A stretch of 64,000 nt of DNA from Pseudarthrobacter psychrotolerans (GTDB lineage: Bacteria > Actinomycetota > Actinomycetes > Actinomycetales > Micrococcaceae). The position numbers were made by a program, and so were the translations under genes. Positions 52,084 through 61,074 of this stretch are shown here, piece by piece. The stretch is taken from positions 2,108,001 through 2,172,000 of the forward strand of contig NZ_CP047898.1 in NCBI RefSeq assembly GCF_009911795.1. The letters run 5' to 3'. Positions within the stretch are counted from its first letter, which is position 1, and every line of letters starts with the position of its first letter. A model generated the notes under the pieces. The model worked only from the letters and a program-made list of their open reading frames with translations. It ran no database searches and had not been told where the DNA came from.

Positions 52084-52100
52084 TCGGGATGACATCCCGA
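52084..52100. promoter_or_regulatory. Perfect inverted repeat TCGGGAT-GAC-ATCCCGA before the sugar-acid operon
   Basis: Seven-base perfect arms with a three-base centre lie 42-58 bases upstream of the first gene. A similar but shorter site lies before the iclR gene at 45360. CTATATAG at 52117-52124 is a possible promoter element upstream. Confidence 0.6.
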
Positions 52101-52160
52101 AAACTTCAAGCACGACTATATAGGTCTTATCGGCCAGATCACAAAAGGCGGGTTAAACAG

Positions 52161-52201
52161 CAGAGGCACCCTGCCACCAAAGGGGTGGACGGGTGCCTCT
52201 G
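52161..52201. terminator. Terminator downstream of the APC permease
   Basis: Outer 11-base perfect arms CAGAGGCACCC and GGGTGCCTCTG enclose an inner CCACC/GGTGG stem. It lies 31 bases past the permease stop on the minus strand. No clear U-run follows on the minus strand. Confidence 0.65.
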
Positions 52202-52231
52202 CCGTGTTTTGCAGCCTTGTCAGCTGCGGGC

Positions 52232-53821
52232 TTACCGGCGGGTGAGTGCCTCGTCGTCGGCGGCGGCATCACTGCCGGCGAGGCCGGCGTCCTTGCTGGA
52301 ATCCGTGCTGGAATCCGTGGAGTCCGCAGCATTCACGGCAGACTTGGCCTCGGCGAACTTTTCGTTCAGGCGGGAGTGCCGCTGACCGTAGGCGAAGTAG
52401 ATCACAACGCCGATGACCAGCCAGCCGGCGAAGAAGATCCACGTCTCCACGGCGAGGTTCGTCATCAGGTACAGGCACAGGACCGCGGAAACCACCGGGA
52501 GGACCTTGCCGAACGGGACGCGGAAGGACGGCTTCAGGTCCGGGCGCTTCTTGCGCAGCACCAGGATGCCCAGGCTCACCACCACAAACGCGGACAGCGT
52601 GCCGATGTTGATCATTTCTTCCAGCAGGTCAACGTTGGTCAGGCCGGCCACCAGTGCCACGGCGGCGCCGCAGATGATCTGGAGGCGGACCGGCGTCGAA
52701 CGTTTTTCACTGGTCTTGGACAGCGCGCGGGGCAGCAAACCGTCGCGGCTCATGGCCAGCACCACGCGGGACAGTCCCATCAGCAGCACCATAATGACCG
52801 TGGTGAGGCCGATCAGGGAACCGAAGGCGATGACCTTGGCCGCGGTGGTGTTGCCAACGGCCTCGAACGCGGTGGTGAGGGTGGGCGTTTCTGCCGCCGC
52901 GAGGTCCGTGTAGGACACCATGCCGGTGAGCGCGAGGGACACCAGGATGTAGAGCAGCGTCACCACGGCCAGGCCGCCGAAGATGCCGCGCGGTAGGGTC
53001 TTCTGCGGGTTTTTGACTTCCTCCGCGGACGTGGCCACCACGTCAAAGCCGATGAAGGCGAAGAACACCAGTGCCGCACCGGCGAAGATGCCCAGGGTGC
53101 CGTACTGTGCAGGCGCGGCGCCGGTGAGGAAGCCGAAGAATGACTGCTTCAGGACGTCCGCGGCGCCACCGGAGGTGGGTTCCGCGGCGGGCACGAACGG
53201 CGCGTAGTTCTCGAATTTCACGTAAGTGAAGCCCACCACGATCACAAACAGCACAACGGCGATCTTGATCAGGGTGAAGACGTTGCCCACGCGGGCGGAG
53301 AGCTTGGTGCCCAGCACCAGGAGCACGGTGAAGACGGCAACGATCAGGAAGGCGCCCCAGTAGAGGTCCACGCCGCCGAGCGACAGCGCCGGCGGTACGT
53401 CGGCCCCCATCAGCGCAAACACCTTGCTGAGGTAGATGCCCCAGTACTTGGCGATCACTGCCGCGGCGGTGAACAGTTCCAGGATCAGGTTCCAGCCGAT
53501 GATCCACGCAAGCAGTTCGCCCATGGTGGCGTACGTAAAGACGTAGGCCGAGCCGGCGACCGGGAGGGCGGTGGCAAATTCGGCGTAGCACATGATGGCC
53601 AGGGCGCACGTCACGGCGGCAATGGCGAAGGACAACGTCACAGCGGGGCCGGAGAAGTTGGCCGCGGCTTTGGCGCCCACCGAGAAAATGCCGGCGCCGA
53701 CAGCGACGGCGACACCCATGATCATCAGGTCCCAGCTGCTGAGTGAACGCTTGAGCTTGCGTCCGGGTTCATCGGCGTCGGCCATGGACTGCTCGATGGA
53801 TTTGGTCCGGAGAAGGTTCAT
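52232..53821 (-). CDS. APC-family amino acid permease (cationic amino acid type)
   Basis: A 529-residue inner-membrane permease with 12-14 helices. LSSWDLMIMGVAVAVGAGIFSVGAKAA is the family opening with the GAGIF substrate-binding turn; LVFFAFIGFDVVATSAEEVKNPQKTLPRGI is the helix-6/7 signature; MSRDGLLPRALSK follows. This pattern matches the YfnA/CAT-type subgroup. The C-terminal tail of about 55 residues is hydrophilic, with a Ser/Thr/Asp-rich repeat (STDSSTDSSKD). ATG 53821 was chosen because the preceding in-frame codons do not look coding. Confidence 0.9.
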   Translation of the reverse strand: MNLLRTKSIEQSMADADEPGRKLKRSLSSWDLMIMGVAVAVGAGIFSVGAKAAANFSGPAVTLSFAIAAVTCALAIMCYAEFATALPVAGSAYVFTYATMGELLAWIIGWNLILELFTAAAVIAKYWGIYLSKVFALMGADVPPALSLGGVDLYWGAFLIVAVFTVLLVLGTKLSARVGNVFTLIKIAVVLFVIVVGFTYVKFENYAPFVPAAEPTSGGAADVLKQSFFGFLTGAAPAQYGTLGIFAGAALVFFAFIGFDVVATSAEEVKNPQKTLPRGIFGGLAVVTLLYILVSLALTGMVSYTDLAAAETPTLTTAFEAVGNTTAAKVIAFGSLIGLTTVIMVLLMGLSRVVLAMSRDGLLPRALSKTSEKRSTPVRLQIICGAAVALVAGLTNVDLLEEMINIGTLSAFVVVSLGILVLRKKRPDLKPSFRVPFGKVLPVVSAVLCLYLMTNLAVETWIFFAGWLVIGVVIYFAYGQRHSRLNEKFAEAKSAVNAADSTDSSTDSSKDAGLAGSDAAADDEALTRR

Positions 53822-53946
53822 AAGGAGTTCCACAATCCTGATTTGTGTTGGAAACAGACCCATCAACGATACTTGTCCACGCACTGGACGTTCACATCTG
53901 TCCCACATGGTGAGACGCCTTTAACGCCGAAGATAATTGCGAAAAT

Positions 53947-53981
53947 GCCCTTGAAGCCCTCTTTTTGAGGGCCTCAAGGGC
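53947..53981 (-). terminator. Terminator of the aldehyde/alcohol dehydrogenase operon
   Basis: Stacked stems GCCCTTGA/TCAAGGGC and GCCCTC/GAGGGC with one mismatch surround a five-base loop, followed on the minus strand by ATTTTC. It lies 17 bases past the DUF779 stop. Confidence 0.75.
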
Positions 53982-53997
53982 TTTACGATCGAACGGC

Positions 53998-54405
53998 TTA
54001 GACGGGCCAGTCCATCAGCTTTGACCGGATCAGGAACCGCTTGCCTTCCGGCGCTTCAACCGAGAACCCGCTCCCCCGGCCCTGGACAACGTCCACGGTC
54101 AGATGGGTGTGGCTCCAGTAGTTGAACTGCTCCTTGGACATCCAGAACTCGAGGGGCTGCGGCTCCAGGCCGTCGGCGATGTCGAACAGCCCCAGGAGGA
54201 CGTCCGCTTCCGCGGTGATGAACTCCCCGGCCGGATAACACATAGGCGAGGACCCGTCGCAGCAGCCGCCGGACTGGTGGAACATGAGGGGTCCTTGCTG
54301 GCCCCACAATTTCCTGAGCAGTCCCAATGCCTCGGCCGTGAGCGCCACGCGGGAGATGTCCTCCCCGGGCAGCGTCACTGCCGCGTCAAGCCCCGCCTCC
54401 ATCAT
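53998..54405 (-). CDS. DUF779 domain protein
   Basis: A 135-residue protein of the DUF779 family, which typically sits beside acetaldehyde dehydrogenase genes. FHQSGGCCDGSSPMCYPAGEF holds conserved paired cysteines and may bind metal; WMSKEQFNYWSHTHLTVDVVQGRGSGFSVEAPEG follows. The biochemical role is unknown. Its ATG overlaps the alcohol dehydrogenase stop (TGATG), so it is the last gene of the ald-adh operon. Confidence 0.92.
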   Translation of the reverse strand: MMEAGLDAAVTLPGEDISRVALTAEALGLLRKLWGQQGPLMFHQSGGCCDGSSPMCYPAGEFITAEADVLLGLFDIADGLEPQPLEFWMSKEQFNYWSHTHLTVDVVQGRGSGFSVEAPEGKRFLIRSKLMDWPV

Positions 54406-55426
54406 CAGTACTTGATGACGACGCGGCCGTCGATCTTGGCGTGTTTCATCTCGTCAAGAACGGCGTTGACTTCGGAGAGCTCCCGGGTGGACACCGTGGG
54501 ATGGATCTTGCCCTCGGCGTAGAACTCGAGTGCTTCCTCCAGGTCCTGCCGGGTCCCCACGATCGAGCCCCGGACGGTCAGGCCCTTGAGCACAATCTCG
54601 AAGATCGGTGCCGGGAAGTCGCCCGGCGGCAGGCCGTTGAACACAATCGTCCCGCCCCGACGGGCCATGCCGATCGCCTGGCCAAAAGCAGACGGGTGTA
54701 CTGCGGTGACCAGGACTCCATGGCAACCTCCGGTTTCACGTTGGATAACTTCGGCGGGATCTTCGTGCAGCGCGTTGACGGTGAGCTCCGCACCGTGCTT
54801 CTTGGCCAGGGCGAGTTTGTCGTCCGCGATATCCACGGCGGCTACCCGCAGGCCCATCGCCACGGCGTACTGGACGGCAATGTGCCCGAGTCCGCCGATG
54901 CCGGAAATGGTGACCCACTGTCCGGGCCTGGCTTCGGTCATTTTCAGGCCCTTGTAGACCGTGACGCCGGCGCAAAGCACCGGGGCGATTTCAACGGGGT
55001 CCGAGCCCGCCGGGATGCGGGCGGCAAAGCGCGTGTCCACGAGCATGTATTCCCCAAAGGAACCGTCCACGCTGTAGCCGGCGTTCTTCTGTACTTCGCA
55101 CAGCGTCTCCCAGCCGGTGCGGCAGTACTGGCAGTCGCCGCAGGCTGACCATAGCCAGGCGTTGCCGACGAGGTCTCCGACGGCCAGGTCAGTGACACCC
55201 TCGCCCAAGGCAACCACTTCGCCTACTCCTTCGTGGCCGGGGATGAACGGCGGTGTCGGCTTGACCGGCCAGTCACCCTCCGCCGCGTGGAGGTCTGTGT
55301 GGCAGACGCCGGTGGTGAGGACCTTGACCAGCGCCTCGCCCCGGCCCGGGTGGGAATGGGGAGGGTCTGGATCTGGAGATCCTTGCCGAATTCGGTTACT
55401 ACTGCTGCTTGCATTGTCGTCGTCAT
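54405..55426 (-). CDS. adhP: Zinc alcohol dehydrogenase, AdhP type (frameshifted as read)
   Basis: About 340 residues, interconverting alcohols and aldehydes with NAD. MQAAVVTEFGKDLQIQTLPIP opens the frame; after repair CHTDLHAAEGDWP and PGHEGVGEVVALGEGV give the catalytic zinc site, and ACGDCQYCRTGWETLC the structural zinc site. GIGGLGHIAVQYAVAMG is the cofactor loop. As written, the frame breaks near 55345-55354, where one base is missing from the CCC/GGG run after PIPT. Both parts are intact and conserved, pointing to sequence error. It lies between the aldehyde dehydrogenase and DUF779 genes. Confidence 0.9.
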
Positions 55427-55553
55427 TGGCGAAATCCTTGCGTAGGTAAAGCGGTGGTGCGGTGGAGGTGGTGCTGCCTTCCTGAGGGGTGGCCAGGATG
55501 GTGCAGGCAGGGACGGATCAGTGCTGACCCGTCCCCGCCCGGGCTAAGGGCGG

Positions 55554-57077
55554 CTAGAAGAAGCCGAGCTTGTTCTCGTTGTAGCTGACCAGGAGGTTCT
55601 TGGTCTGCTGGTAGTGATCCAGCATCATGGAGTGGTTTTCACGTCCGATGCCGGAGGACTTGTACCCGCCGAACGCGGCGCCGGCCGGGTAGGCGTGGTA
55701 GTTGTTGACCCAGACGCGGCCGGCCTGGATCTCGCGGCCCGCGCGGTAAGCCACGTTGCCATTGCGGGACCAGACGCCGGCGCCGAGGCCGTAGAGGGTG
55801 TCGTTGGCGATTTCCATCGCGTCGGTGTAGTCACTGAACCGGGCGACAGACACAACAGGTCCGAAGATCTCCTCCTGGAAGATCCGCATCTTGTTGTGGC
55901 CTTCGAAGACGGTGGGCTGGACGTAGTAGCCGCCGGCCAGGTCTCCGGGCATTTCGGCGCGGGCGCCGCCGGTGAGCACCTTGGCGCCTTCCTGCTTGCC
56001 GATGTCGATGTAGGAGAGGATCTTTTCGAGCTGGTCGTTGGAGGCCTGGGCCCCGAGCTGGGTTTCGGTGTCCAGCGGGTTGCCCTGGATGATTTTCTCC
56101 ACCCGGGCCACCGCGTCAGCCATGAAGGAATCGTAGATGTCCTCCTGGACCAGGGCGCGGGACGGGCAGGTGCAGACCTCGCCCTGGTTGAAGGCAAAGA
56201 GCGCGAAGCCCTCCTGCGCCTTGTCATAGAACGCATCGTCTGACTCGGCAACATCGTTGAAGAAGATGTTCGGGCTCTTGCCGCCGAGCTCCAGGGTGAC
56301 CGGGATCAGGTTCTGGCTGGCGTACTGGCTGATGAGGCGCCCGGTGGACGTCTCGCCGGTGAAGGCGATCTTGCGGATCCGGGGGCTGGACGCGAGCGGC
56401 TTGCCGGCCTCGACGCCGAAGCCGTTGACCACGTTGAGCACACCGGCCGGCAGCAGGTCACCGATGAGTTCCATCAGGACAAGAATGGACGACGGCGTCT
56501 GCTCGGCGGGTTTGAGGACCACGGCGTTGCCGGCGGCGAGGGCCGGGGCAAGCTTCCAGACGGCCATCAGGATGGGGAAGTTCCACGGGATGATCTGGCC
56601 CACGACGCCGAGGGGCTCGTGGTAGTGGTAGGCCGTGGTGTCGTCGTCGAGCTGGGAGAGCCGGCCTTCCTGGGCGCGGACGGCGGAGGCGAAGTAGCGG
56701 AAGTGGTCCGCGGCGAGCGGGATGTCCGCGTTGAGGGTTTCGCGGATGGGCTTGCCGTTGTCCCAGGATTCGGCGACGGCGAGCATCTCGAGGTTCTCGT
56801 CGATGCGGTCGGCGATCTTGTTCAGGACCGCGGCGCGCTCGGCGACGGAGGTCTTGCCCCAGGACGGAGCGATCTTGTGGGCGGCGTCCAATGCCAGCTC
56901 GATGTCTTCCGCGGTGCCGCGGGCCACTTCGCAGAAGACCTTGCCGGTGACGGGTGTGATGTTCTCGAAGTACTGGCCCTTGACGGGGGCAACCCACTCG
57001 CCGCCGATCCAGTTCTCGTAGCGGTCCTTGAACGTGACCTTCGAACCCTCGGTACCGGGCTGTGCGTAAACAGTCAT
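55554..57077 (-). CDS. Aldehyde dehydrogenase (acetaldehyde DH, ExaC/AldA type)
   Basis: A 507-residue NAD-dependent enzyme oxidising acetaldehyde or similar aldehydes to acids. Cofactor region [27 protein letters not shown]-type turn [12 protein letters not shown], catalytic Glu in [13 protein letters not shown] (about E263) and nucleophile Cys about C302 in [16 protein letters not shown] are present. The EVCTCPSR form is typical of the acetaldehyde group linked to DUF779. ATG 57077 has AAAGGAG upstream. First gene of the operon with adhP and DUF779; probably activated by the GAF regulator at 58021. Confidence 0.94.
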   Translation of the reverse strand: MTVYAQPGTEGSKVTFKDRYENWIGGEWVAPVKGQYFENITPVTGKVFCEVARGTAEDIELALDAAHKIAPSWGKTSVAERAAVLNKIADRIDENLEMLAVAESWDNGKPIRETLNADIPLAADHFRYFASAVRAQEGRLSQLDDDTTAYHYHEPLGVVGQIIPWNFPILMAVWKLAPALAAGNAVVLKPAEQTPSSILVLMELIGDLLPAGVLNVVNGFGVEAGKPLASSPRIRKIAFTGETSTGRLISQYASQNLIPVTLELGGKSPNIFFNDVAESDDAFYDKAQEGFALFAFNQGEVCTCPSRALVQEDIYDSFMADAVARVEKIIQGNPLDTETQLGAQASNDQLEKILSYIDIGKQEGAKVLTGGARAEMPGDLAGGYYVQPTVFEGHNKMRIFQEEIFGPVVSVARFSDYTDAMEIANDTLYGLGAGVWSRNGNVAYRAGREIQAGRVWVNNYHAYPAGAAFGGYKSSGIGRENHSMMLDHYQQTKNLLVSYNENKLGFF

Positions 57078-57176
57078 TGCTAGCTCCTTTGCTGTGCATG
57101 AAAGGTGGTGCCTGATGATGGCGTCCGCCGTTGGTTTCAGCGTAGGAGTGTGAAGGTTGCAGTCAGGTTGCGCCGG

Positions 57177-57192
57177 TGTGAGCCAGCTCACG
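57177..57192. promoter_or_regulatory. TGTGA-GCCAGC-TCACG, CRP-like or GAF-regulator site
   Basis: The near-palindrome matches nine of ten consensus positions of a TGTGA-N6-TCACA box and lies 100 bases upstream of the aldehyde dehydrogenase start, where an activator would bind. The nearby GAF-domain regulator is an equally good candidate. Confidence 0.5.
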
Positions 57193-57222
57193 ATGCCCCG
57201 GTGATTGCGCCGGGGCCCACGC

Positions 57223-57876
57223 CTAGAGACCGGCGGGGAACGTATAAGTGCCCGGCAGAGGCGAGGGCGTCGTACCGAAGGAAAGCACCACCTCGTCGTG
57301 GGCTTTGAGGACGACGTCGGTCACGGGACCATCCTGCTTTGCGCCGTTGACGTACGCGCTCCAGCCGCCGGTTCCGCCGTGCGGTGCACCAGTGGTGTCT
57401 GTCCCCTCGAGGACCCCCCATTCGCGAAGGACCTGGCCGAGGGTGTATTTCAGGCCGGCCGTGGGCGCTTCGATGTGGATGATTCCGGTGGTGTCGTGGG
57501 TGTGCAGTGCGGAGATTCCGTTGGGCTGCCCGCCCGCGCTGAAACTGAAACCGATCTCAGCGGGGACCGTGACGGGCTTGCCGTCAACAAACACGTCCAG
57601 ATGGGCGTGATAGTGATCGGCAGTGCCCTCGGCGTTAAGGATGTCCAGGCCTGCGGCCTTGATCCGCGCACCGCCCGCGGCAGGATCGAGGGCCCAGCCG
57701 GCAGCCCCGGCGGGCGTTGCCGATGCGGGCACCGCTGCCGGTGACGCTGTGGACGGCGCCGTTTGGGCAGGTGCCCCGCACGCGGTGGTGCCGGCAACGA
57801 GTGCGGATACGGTCAGGGCGATGGCAAGGCGTTTGTTCAACACAGGGGCGGCTTCTTTCGATCGGCTGTTCCCCAC
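57223..57876 (-). CDS. His-rich secreted lipoprotein of unknown function
   Basis: A protein of 206-217 residues. A basic start, the helix [13 protein letters not shown] and the lipobox GTTAC mark a lipoprotein. An Ala/Pro/Thr-rich spacer follows. The folded part has [18 protein letters not shown] and [15 protein letters not shown], a cluster of at least six histidines that suggests metal binding, then [13 protein letters not shown] and [10 protein letters not shown] do not recognise a characterised family. The start is either GTG 57876 or GTG 57843; the later one gives a standard-length signal. Confidence 0.72.
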   Translation of the reverse strand: MGNSRSKEAAPVLNKRLAIALTVSALVAGTTACGAPAQTAPSTASPAAVPASATPAGAAGWALDPAAGGARIKAAGLDILNAEGTADHYHAHLDVFVDGKPVTVPAEIGFSFSAGGQPNGISALHTHDTTGIIHIEAPTAGLKYTLGQVLREWGVLEGTDTTGAPHGGTGGWSAYVNGAKQDGPVTDVVLKAHDEVVLSFGTTPSPLPGTYTFPAGL

Positions 57877-58020
57877 GATATCGGCCAGAGCTGTATGTCG
57901 CCCGACTGCCGCACCCCGGGTCCGGACCGGTGATTGAGCCTGGGCCCACGCCTGCCGGGTTCCCTGGCCGAGCTTGCGAGGTCAGGGGGCAGATGGGGAG
58001 CGAAATCCCGGACGCCGATG

Positions 58021-59409
58021 TCAGGCGCTGAGTTCAGCTTCCAGCCGCTCAAGGTCCGCGACGACGGCGGCCCGCTTGGGCGAGCGCGGCGGCAGCAGCT
58101 TCAGGGCGGCAGTCCGGACGTCGACGTCGTCCCTCGCCTCCGGGAGGGCAGCGTACTTGAGCAGCGTTTCGGCACTGCCGTCCGTCAGGACCGCTTCGCG
58201 CATAAGCGAGGAGACCCTGTCGCGGAGATCGATGATGCCCGGCGCTTCGGAGCGCGGCAGCACGGCGCCGCGGTAGATTTCCAGCGCAATCCGGTGGGCG
58301 CCGCGCTGCAGGCAGTTCAGCACCTGCCCGCTGTCCGGGACCAGGTCCATGGTGAGTTTGTACGGCCGGGATTCCGGGACGGCGGCCGGGTTGAGCTGCT
58401 GGAGGATCTTGCGCAGCCGGACCATTTCCGCGCGGAGCGTCATGGTGGGGCCGTCGCCCGGGTAGAGGAGGACACTGAGTTCCTCGGCGCTCAGCCCGCC
58501 CGGGTGGGTGCTGAGCAGGGCGAGGATTTCGCTGTGCCGGGCGGACAGCGCCACCGTTTTGCCTTCGATGCTGAGCAACGCCTGGTCGCGGCCCAGAAGC
58601 TGCAGGCTGTTGCGGTACAGGCTGCCTTCCTTGGCACCGCCGGCTCCCCCGGCCCGCGCCGAATCGGGCCTGGCCGCCGAACTGGCGTTCCGCCGTCGGG
58701 CCGGCCGGCTGGCAAGGGTCGCCGCGAGCTGCAGCCGCTCAACACGGAGCTGCGCCTGAGCGGCAGCGACGGTCGCCTCGACGAGTGACAGGGTGTGGGC
58801 CGCCACCGCACTGGCCTTGCCCGTGATGTCCACAACGCCCAGCAGCGCGCCGGAATCCGGATCGTGGAACGGGACCGCCGTGCAGCTCCACGCGTGTACG
58901 GACCGCTGGTAATGCTCCGCCCCGGAAATCTGGATCCCGCGGCCCAGGGCCAGGGCAGTTCCCGGCGCGCTGGTCCCCACTGTGGCCTCTGACCAGTCGG
59001 CGCCCGGGACGAACATCATGCCTTCGGCACGGCGCTGCAGGGCGGGATCCCCTTCCACCCATAGCAGCCGGCCCACTTCGTCACCGACAGCAACGAGCAG
59101 GCCGCTGTCATGGCTGGGCTGGACCAGGAGCTTGTGGATCACGGGCATGATGCTGGCCAGGGGGTGCTGGCGCCGGTATTCCTCCAGCTCGTCACTGTCC
59201 ATGGCAAGGGGCGCTTCGGGGTTGTCAGGGTTGGCTTTCAACCGGGCAGAGCGCTGCCAGGATTCCCGGATCAGCCTGCGTAGCCCGGGGATTTCCGGCG
59301 CGTCCGGAAAGACATTGGCGTCCAGCTGCTCGTGGGCGGTCAGGGCATAACGCTGGGCCAGCGCTGTCGCTTCGCCGCCGGATGCCGGCGGCAGGATCAG
59401 GTTCCGCAT
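58021..59409 (-). CDS. GAF-domain transcriptional regulator of the aldehyde cluster
   Basis: A 462-residue regulator. Residues about 30-70 contain LRRLIRESWQRSARLKANPD, as in AcoR-like activators; a GAF sensor domain follows (LLVAVGDEVGRLLWVEGD, GTSAPGTALALGRGIQISGAEHY, WSCTAVPFHDPDSGALLGVVDITG). The C-terminal third has a winged-helix-like region (LSARHSEILALLSTHPGGLSAEELSVLLYPGDGPTM). No AAA+ sigma-54 domain is present, in line with Actinobacteria lacking sigma-54. Related proteins activate nearby acetaldehyde dehydrogenase genes. ATG 59409 (MRNLILPPAS) was chosen over a longer frame with unlike sequence. Confidence 0.85.
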   Translation of the reverse strand: MRNLILPPASGGEATALAQRYALTAHEQLDANVFPDAPEIPGLRRLIRESWQRSARLKANPDNPEAPLAMDSDELEEYRRQHPLASIMPVIHKLLVQPSHDSGLLVAVGDEVGRLLWVEGDPALQRRAEGMMFVPGADWSEATVGTSAPGTALALGRGIQISGAEHYQRSVHAWSCTAVPFHDPDSGALLGVVDITGKASAVAAHTLSLVEATVAAAQAQLRVERLQLAATLASRPARRRNASSAARPDSARAGGAGGAKEGSLYRNSLQLLGRDQALLSIEGKTVALSARHSEILALLSTHPGGLSAEELSVLLYPGDGPTMTLRAEMVRLRKILQQLNPAAVPESRPYKLTMDLVPDSGQVLNCLQRGAHRIALEIYRGAVLPRSEAPGIIDLRDRVSSLMREAVLTDGSAETLLKYAALPEARDDVDVRTAALKLLPPRSPKRAAVVADLERLEAELSA

Positions 59410-59538
59410 CGAACTCCCACTTGCGATTGGCTTGCAGGCGCGGCACATCGGCCAGCCTGGGTTTAGCCCAGTCTAACGCCGCCCCGCACACGACCCTAGG
59501 GCTCGAGGGAGGGTGGGCGCACCGGCTTGAGCCGGGGG

Positions 59539-60993
59539 TCAGGCGCGGGAGATGCTGATCATTTCCTCGCGCGGGACTACTTTGATGCGTTCACGCACGA
59601 CGGCGGCGGTCCCGTCGGTGCCAGGCTCACCTTCGGTCCACGCGGCTCCGAGGGCTGCTTCGTGCGCGTCCAGCTTGATCCAGCCCTGCCACGTGGTGAA
59701 CTCGATGCCGCGCTCCGTCAGGAGATCGATGATGGCCTGCGGATCCGGGTTCTGCGCCGGAGGCAGCGTCAGGCGGTCCTCCAGCAGGAAGCCGATGGTC
59801 TCCAGAGCGTCGCCCTTGGTATGTCCGATCAGGCCGACCGGTCCGCGCTTGATCCAGCCGGTGGCGTAGATTCCGGGGACAGGGTTGCCGTCGGCGTCCA
59901 GTACGCGGCCGCCCTCGTTGGGGATCACTCCGCGCTTGGCGTTGTATTCCAGCTCGTCCAGGGGTGAGCCGTGGTAGCCGATGGCGCGGTACACGGCCTG
60001 GACCGGGTAGTCCACAAACTCGCCGGTGCCCTTCACGTTGCCGGTGCCGTCCAGCTCCATCCGCTCGAACTTGATGCCGGCCACCTGGCCGGACCCGCCG
60101 TCGTCGGGGTCCTGGTAGATCTCCACGGGACTGTGCAGGAAGTGCAGGTGCAGGCGGCGGGAGGACGGTTCTTCCGATTCCGCGTGCTCTTCCACCAGCC
60201 AGTTGGTCAGCGTGTTCACCATGGTCTTGATCTGGTTGTTGCTGCGGATGGCGTCGTCGGAGGCTTCGTCGAACTCGAAGTCCTCCGGATACAGGACGAT
60301 GTCCACGTCCTTCATGTGGCTCAGCTCGCGCAGTTCCAGCGGCGTGAACTTGACCTGCGCGGGGCCACGGCGGCCGAAAACATGGACGTCGGTGACCGGC
60401 GAGTTCTTCAGGCCCCGGTAGACGTTGTCCGGGATCTCGGTGGTGAGGAGCTCGTCGGCGTGCTTGACCAGCATCCGGGCCACATCCAGCGCCACGTTGC
60501 CGTTGCCTATCACGGCAATTTCCTTGGCGTCGAGCGGCCAGTCGCGGGGCACGTCCGGGTGGCCGTCGTACCAGGACACAAAGTCGGCGCCGCCGAACGA
60601 ACCGGACAGCTCGATGCCCGGGACGTCCAGGTCCGCGTCCTTGATGGCGCCCGTGGAGAAGATCACGGCGTCGTAGAAGGCGCGGAAGTCGTGCAGTGTG
60701 AGGTCGCGGCCGTAGGTGACGTTGCCCAGGAATCGGATGTCGCCGCGGTCCAGGACCTTGTGCAGGGCGTTCACGATCCCCTTGATGCGCGGGTGGTCAG
60801 GCGCCACGCCGTAGCGGATCAGGCCGTACGGGGCGGGGTAGGCCTCAAAAAGGTCGATGCTGACCTCAAAATCGCCGTCCTTGACACCGTTGGACTTTGT
60901 CAGGATGTCCGCCGCATAAACACCTGCCGGTCCCGCGCCCACAATGGCAACGCGGAGTGGACGCTTGGAGGTGGTTTCGCCTGGGTTGGACAC
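59539..60993 (-). CDS. fprA: Ferredoxin/adrenodoxin-type NADP+ reductase (FprA-like)
   Basis: A 484-residue flavoprotein passing electrons between NADPH and ferredoxin. FAD motif VAIVGAGPAGVYAADIL opens the fold; GLIRYGVAPDHPRIKGI is the adrenodoxin-reductase hallmark; IAVIGNGNVALDVARML binds NADPH; VFGRRGPAQVKFTPLELREL and YATGWIKRGPVGLIGHTKGDALET complete the family. I chose the GTG at 60993 (first residues SNPGETTSKRPLR), which has AAGGG at proper spacing; an ATG further out gives an atypical head. Confidence 0.92.
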   Translation of the reverse strand: MSNPGETTSKRPLRVAIVGAGPAGVYAADILTKSNGVKDGDFEVSIDLFEAYPAPYGLIRYGVAPDHPRIKGIVNALHKVLDRGDIRFLGNVTYGRDLTLHDFRAFYDAVIFSTGAIKDADLDVPGIELSGSFGGADFVSWYDGHPDVPRDWPLDAKEIAVIGNGNVALDVARMLVKHADELLTTEIPDNVYRGLKNSPVTDVHVFGRRGPAQVKFTPLELRELSHMKDVDIVLYPEDFEFDEASDDAIRSNNQIKTMVNTLTNWLVEEHAESEEPSSRRLHLHFLHSPVEIYQDPDDGGSGQVAGIKFERMELDGTGNVKGTGEFVDYPVQAVYRAIGYHGSPLDELEYNAKRGVIPNEGGRVLDADGNPVPGIYATGWIKRGPVGLIGHTKGDALETIGFLLEDRLTLPPAQNPDPQAIIDLLTERGIEFTTWQGWIKLDAHEAALGAAWTEGEPGTDGTAAVVRERIKVVPREEMISISRA

Positions 60994-61074
60994 CGGGAGC
61001 CCTTCTGGAAGGAGGATTTCGCGCCGGAGGCGCTTAGTGCAGTGCGCAGTGCAGTTGCGCACAATGTCCCCATT

